NCBI GenBank assembly: GCA_014529385.2
Contig: CM043958.1
Span: forward strand, 152,295,293-152,359,292
Origin: Adiantum capillus-veneris
Lineage: Eukaryota > Streptophyta > Polypodiopsida > Polypodiales > Pteridaceae
DNA length: 64,000 bases
Direction: 5' to 3'
Shown here piece after piece: positions 60,092-64,000 of this stretch; the stretch's first letter is position 1; each line of letters starts with the position of its first letter. The position numbers and the translations under genes were made by a program. Below the pieces are notes generated by a model. The model did no database searches and was not told where the DNA came from. It saw only the letters and a program-made list of their open reading frames with translations.

Positions 60092-62716
60092 TTATATCGT
60101 TGCTCCTTGAGATTTGTGTCTAGTGATTGCGTACACGAGTGACGAAGGGAATGTACTTTTGTGGAACCATTTGCAATTGATTGCTCTTGTAGCATGTCTA
60201 GTCCTTCGTATTGTCATGGTGGTATCAGTGGAAAGTAACATTTCTTCTATAGCAACAATTTGACCGGTACAGTCGTATGAATAGGAAAGTGTATGACAAG
60301 TGGAGACATTCGCGGCACCTAAAGCCAAGTTAATGTTCTCTGTAATCATACATCTAGCCCCAATTGTAGTAGTGCCCATCTCATGGAATGTCTTGTCTTG
60401 CAGCCATTCTTGTAGTAATGGTTCGTCGAGAGCATTGGTCTTCAGTGGAATGGCAACAATATCGGATGCCGAGAAGGACTTTTGCAAAATTAAGTTGTTG
60501 TACTTATATACATCCTCCCTATGAGTACATATCAGTGTAGTAGCGTCATCGATTACTCTTAGGAGTTCAGTTTCATTAATTACACATTGTGAAAGCTTTT
60601 CTGCTATCTGTTGTTCTGTTGGTTGTTTGACACAAATCATATCCAAGAATTGGACATAAGCGGGGTCTGCAGCATGGCGAACTGAGAAGGACATGTTGTG
60701 GGTAGTGGCTGCAGCGATGTAAGCTGAGTTTTGTATGTTGCAAACATGGCATAATGGCTCTTGGTGATGGCAGACTGGAGGAAGTTGCGCCAAATCCCCA
60801 AAAAGCAAGATGAGCTTTTGATTGAATGGATCAAGAAGTGTCCCATTGCTGATGTTAACTATTTGGAAAATGACCATATTGAAGATTATACTCATTAGCA
60901 TTGATATCTCGTCTATGATAATGACGTTGGCACCATGTATAGCGAAAAATCTTTCATCTGTGGGATGAATTGCTTGTGGAAAATGCTGTTTGGAACAAGG
61001 GATCTTGAATTGATAGTGGACTGTAGTTGCAAGGCTGCTAAGGCGGGCAGCCGCTGCTCCAGTTGATGCAGTTAAGATAACGGTCTTATTTTTTTTTATG
61101 AAGCTTGAGGTGAAGAATTTTATGAGGAATGTTTTTCCACAACCTAGAATGCCTGTAATGACATGGAGGCCATTACTTAGGCCTGATATACAATCAAAGA
61201 TTTCTTGCTGTTGAGAGGTCAGAACTACATTGTTGGTCTCAGCGAACTCTTGCAGTAGCTTCAGCATTCTAGCACGACTTTGAGATACTCCTGGTTTGAT
61301 TGTGTCATTCATTGCACAAGTGAGTGGATCTTCACGATTGAGGATGAACTTTTGTTTTATGAGGTTTAAAGTGTGTCCTGTATTTTCAGAGATGAGCATA
61401 TTGCGTTGGGTGTGCTCATTTATGTACATCTCCAAGTCCTCATCATCAAGAATCATCCGACGAATTTTGCACTCCAAGAAGTAAGAAGAGGGTGTGTTGG
61501 TTGGTGATAGAAGTTCCATCTCATTCCTAAAGGGAATTTTTTGCAACAAGACAGTGAAGAAGAATCCCTGTGTTTGATGGCAAGGATCATATTTTGTAAA
61601 TCTGACGAGGCGTTGTTTCTCGATGATGTTGTTGTTGTACGCATCACGAAAACTCACTACAGAAGTATGTTCGTGTGGTTTTAGAATTTTGTATCTTCTA
61701 TGGTAGTCATAGAATGTAATCTTTTCAAAATGAAGGGGCCTTGCACAATATAAATCAATTGGATGCATGACTATAGTCTGGCTACGAGATAACAACCTTT
61801 GCTGTAGTGATGGTGGAGAGGAGTCGATGTATTCAACCCGTTCACTCCCTGTGATGATTGGAATCTTCAAACAATTGATTGCTGCCTCTGCTGCAGATAT
61901 TGGCTTTGATAATACAGAGGCTACAATTAGTTGAAGCTTTACTTTGTCCAAGCCGTGAAGTCCAAGCCTTGCTGCATCATCTGTGGAGAGGTTCAGTTTT
62001 CTAAGGGGTTCTGGTTTCATTGCATATTTGAGAAGGTAATGCGATATAGATGAATTTGTGACTCTTTGAATATTCATGTGTGCCTTCCATAGGAGCAAGA
62101 TTGTGGGATGGTACGGGACGGCATTTCCATTGTCATAACTAGGACGGTAGTAAAGCCATCTAGCGGTACATGCATCCATAGTTGAAGTCGTGCTATATTG
62201 TGGTTCAAACGGGAAGCCGTATTTGCACACTCTAGCTGATCCCATAACTCTGCAAGAGTCTGTGCATTTGTGTATCTGTTTTGTGGTAACGAGGCTCCGC
62301 AGCTCGGTGGTGAAGATGTCTTGTGATTCAGCTGGTATGTATGCAGCAATCTCGTTTGTAACTCGGCACAAATCTTCGTTAGAGATCCACAGTATGACAT
62401 GTGCATGCAGTGAGCCTTGATTTTGCACCTCATAGCGCACCATGTGATGCTCTACATGGCCAAGTATGCTGCTTTCATTGATGACGTGTTTATTCAGGAA
62501 AGCGTGTAACCGAAGGTGAAATAGTGTTGCACACTCTACATAGCAATCGTTCCACTTGAAGTCTTGGTTATAGCCTTGAGCAAGTTTTTCAATTGTGATG
62601 ACTTCTTGCCATCTTGTTTGGGAAACCTCATCAGCACAGTGAATGTCAAGAACAGATGTGGTAGTCCCCATGTGTCCAACATTGTTATGAGGTCTCTCAA
62701 GTTTTGTCAATGCCAT
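60092..62716 (-). pseudogene. Helitron Rep/helicase, main frame (874 residues)
   Basis: The Rep nuclease nicks and joins DNA during rolling-circle transposition: the HUH motif is in QGSLHAHVILW (HAH at residues 104-106), and the tyrosine pair is in YLLKYAMK (Tyr 227 and 231). A Cys-rich block (CTDSC, CKYGFPF) lies between. The PIF1-type SF1 helicase follows: Walker A GILGCGKT (522-529), STGAAAARL, Walker B VIIIDEISML (598-607), LFGDLAQLPPV, and YAITRHKSQGATI at the end. The Walker A is unusual in having GCGKT where GTGKT/S is common. The true protein starts upstream in the neighbouring frame; the Met at 62716 is only the first in this frame. Confidence 0.92.
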
Positions 62717-63882
62717 GGTGGAGTACCTGGCGTTGTGACTGGGAGATTGTATCGAATAATATGCTTTATTGCATAATGTGTAGATGCCATGGTGTGTGCT
62801 TGTTTGTAGTTATCAATATCCCTTTGCAAAAATGTACTATTTGTGGAGTTTGCAATCGTGATAGCTTGTTTCAGTTGGTACATCATGAGCAAATATGGCT
62901 TGTACAATGTGTACACAGAGAAGGAAGTTCCGATTCTCATTCTAATGTATTCACTAAAGTCGAATTCTCCTTGGTAGTTTCCTTTTCCTGTGGGAAAGAG
63001 GAAAGGGAATATCCCTGATTCTAATGTAATATCCTGCACTTCAGATTCATGAGCCGGAAGTCCATTGTATTGAAAGTTGACTGTCCGCTCGCTTAGATAA
63101 GCGGTATCGCGTATTTTTATGGAACCAAACTCGTGTTTGTCTTTAGCAGTAAATGCAGTTCTCTTTGTTGTGCTGAACAAATTGTGCAATATCATGCTAA
63201 TTTCACATTGTGCTTCTGCTTGTTGCATAAGTTCAAATGGATTGTTCTGAAGTCCATTGTATTGAAAGTTGACTGTCCGCTCGCTTAGATAAGCGGTATC
63301 GCGTATTTGTATGGAACCAAACTCGTGTTTGTGTTTAGCAGTAAATGCAGTTCTCTTTGTTGTGCTGAACAAATTGTGCAATATGCTAATTTCACATTGT
63401 GCTTCTACTTGTTGCATAAGTTCAAATGGATTGTTCTCTGAGTGGTTCCTTACGATATTCTGTATAGCTGATGTTGATAGAATACAAATAGAAGTCCTTT
63501 TGTTTGGCTGCTCAGCGATGCACCGGTACCTCTTGAGAATTGGATTATTCTTTATGTTGTATGCTAGCACTGCTGCTAGTGGCATGTTTGCAAGTAGCGA
63601 AGTTGGCCGAGACATGTTTTGCTTTGTCGACCAGCAGATTAGTGGATTGTCGAGTAGCGATCTTCTATCAAGCAGGCCTTTTGCAACCGTAGTTGCTCTT
63701 TTTGTGATGCTGATTGTGACATCGATGACGCTAAGGAGTTGCACAATTAGTTGATTTGTGTTTAGGACGGCTTGTATGTAGGCGGGTTGTAAGATGACGA
63801 CGCTGCTTGCTCTTGAACTTTTCAAGCAAGCAGAACAACAAGTCCAATTCACTTTGAGATTATGCATTGTAGTTGTTTGCAA
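62707..63882 (-). pseudogene. Helitron N-terminal domain (391 residues), frameshifted from Rep
   Basis: LESGIFPFLFPTGKGNYQGE, then YIRMRIGTSFSVYTLYKPY and QLKQAITIANSTNSTFLQ, are the Helitron_like_N blocks that precede Rep. The N-terminal 50 residues include Cys pairs (CCSAC), as in the zinc-finger-like start of RepHel. The frame stops at 62707, where PGTPPWH should run into the Rep domain; the Rep frame takes over within ten bases. Two copies of a block starting NNPFELMQQ (63249-63437 and 63057-63248) lie in frame. Confidence 0.85.
63057..63437 (-). repeat. in-frame tandem duplication (192 and 189 bp) in the Helitron gene
   Basis: GAAGTCCATTGTATTG occurs at 63057 and 63249 on the + strand. 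The second unit lacks three bases (one Met codon). Only a handful of other differences are seen, so the duplication is recent. Confidence 0.93.
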
Positions 63883-64000
63883 TAAGGTTGCGTTTGCTGG
63901 CTTCGTACGTGTGGTTTGAAGACCATCATTCTGGGTTTTTTTTTAATAGATTGCAAATGCCATAGCTTCCGCATATGGAATTGTTGTGAGCTATGATGTT

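Larger units (their letters stand above)
59880..63882 (-). mobile_element. Helitron, autonomous-type RepHel region, decayed; 5' end outside window
   Basis: An N-terminal Helitron-like domain, a rolling-circle Rep with HUH and paired tyrosines, and a PIF1 helicase follow each other on minus, the hallmark of Helitrons. Three defects are visible: a frameshift at about 62712, an in-frame stop after KSQGATI (60092), and a tandem duplication inside the N-terminal domain. The terminal TC end would lie right of 64000. Confidence 0.92.

Overview
The window is nuclear DNA of a land plant. The evidence is a 14-exon auxin response factor (ARF) gene with a TAS3 tasiR-ARF type target site, decayed PLS-class pentatricopeptide (PPR) repeats, Ty1/copia and chromovirus-like Ty3/gypsy retrotransposons primed by initiator tRNA-Met, a Helitron, and very long (CT)n/(GA)n tracts. 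The style of the PPR repeats, the SSR load and the transposon density suggest a fern or another non-flowering vascular plant. That taxon is an inference.

Layout. 1-3.4 kb: the 3' part of a decayed Ty1/copia element on +. 4.58-7.96 kb: one complete but isolated LTR (about 2.05 kb once its insert is removed) of a minus-strand element. It carries a hierarchical 158-bp satellite and a 29-bp CCAAT-box array next to a TATA box, and it is interrupted by a 1.32-kb element with TTAA target duplications and piggyBac-like ends. 8.0-11.8 kb: diverged AT-rich repeats and two scraps of an unnamed protein family.

11.8-40.3 kb: a tandem array of 0.8-1.4 kb units with (CT)n cores, split by a three-level nest of minus-strand Ty3/gypsy elements. 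Element A (13778-38573) sits in the array, element C (17079-32947) sits in A, and element B (18351-27015) sits in C. LTR ends, priming sites and 4-5 bp target duplications identify all three insertions, so their order is certain: A, then C, then B. A and B belong to one family. All three are coding-dead.

40.3-46.4 kb: the one gene that looks intact, an ARF3/ARF4-like repressor-class ARF of about 852 residues on +. 48.1-54.0 kb: a graveyard of PPR repeats full of stops, including a recent 806-bp tandem duplication. 54-57.2 kb: long SSRs, a tRNA-derived SINE and an inverted partial second copy with a poly-C run. 58.9-63.9 kb: a minus-strand Helitron RepHel gene (split by a frameshift, 5' end outside the window), and next to its helicase end a small spliced reading frame that I do not recognise.

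The features do not form a pathway. This is a gene-poor, transposon-built region around one developmental regulator.
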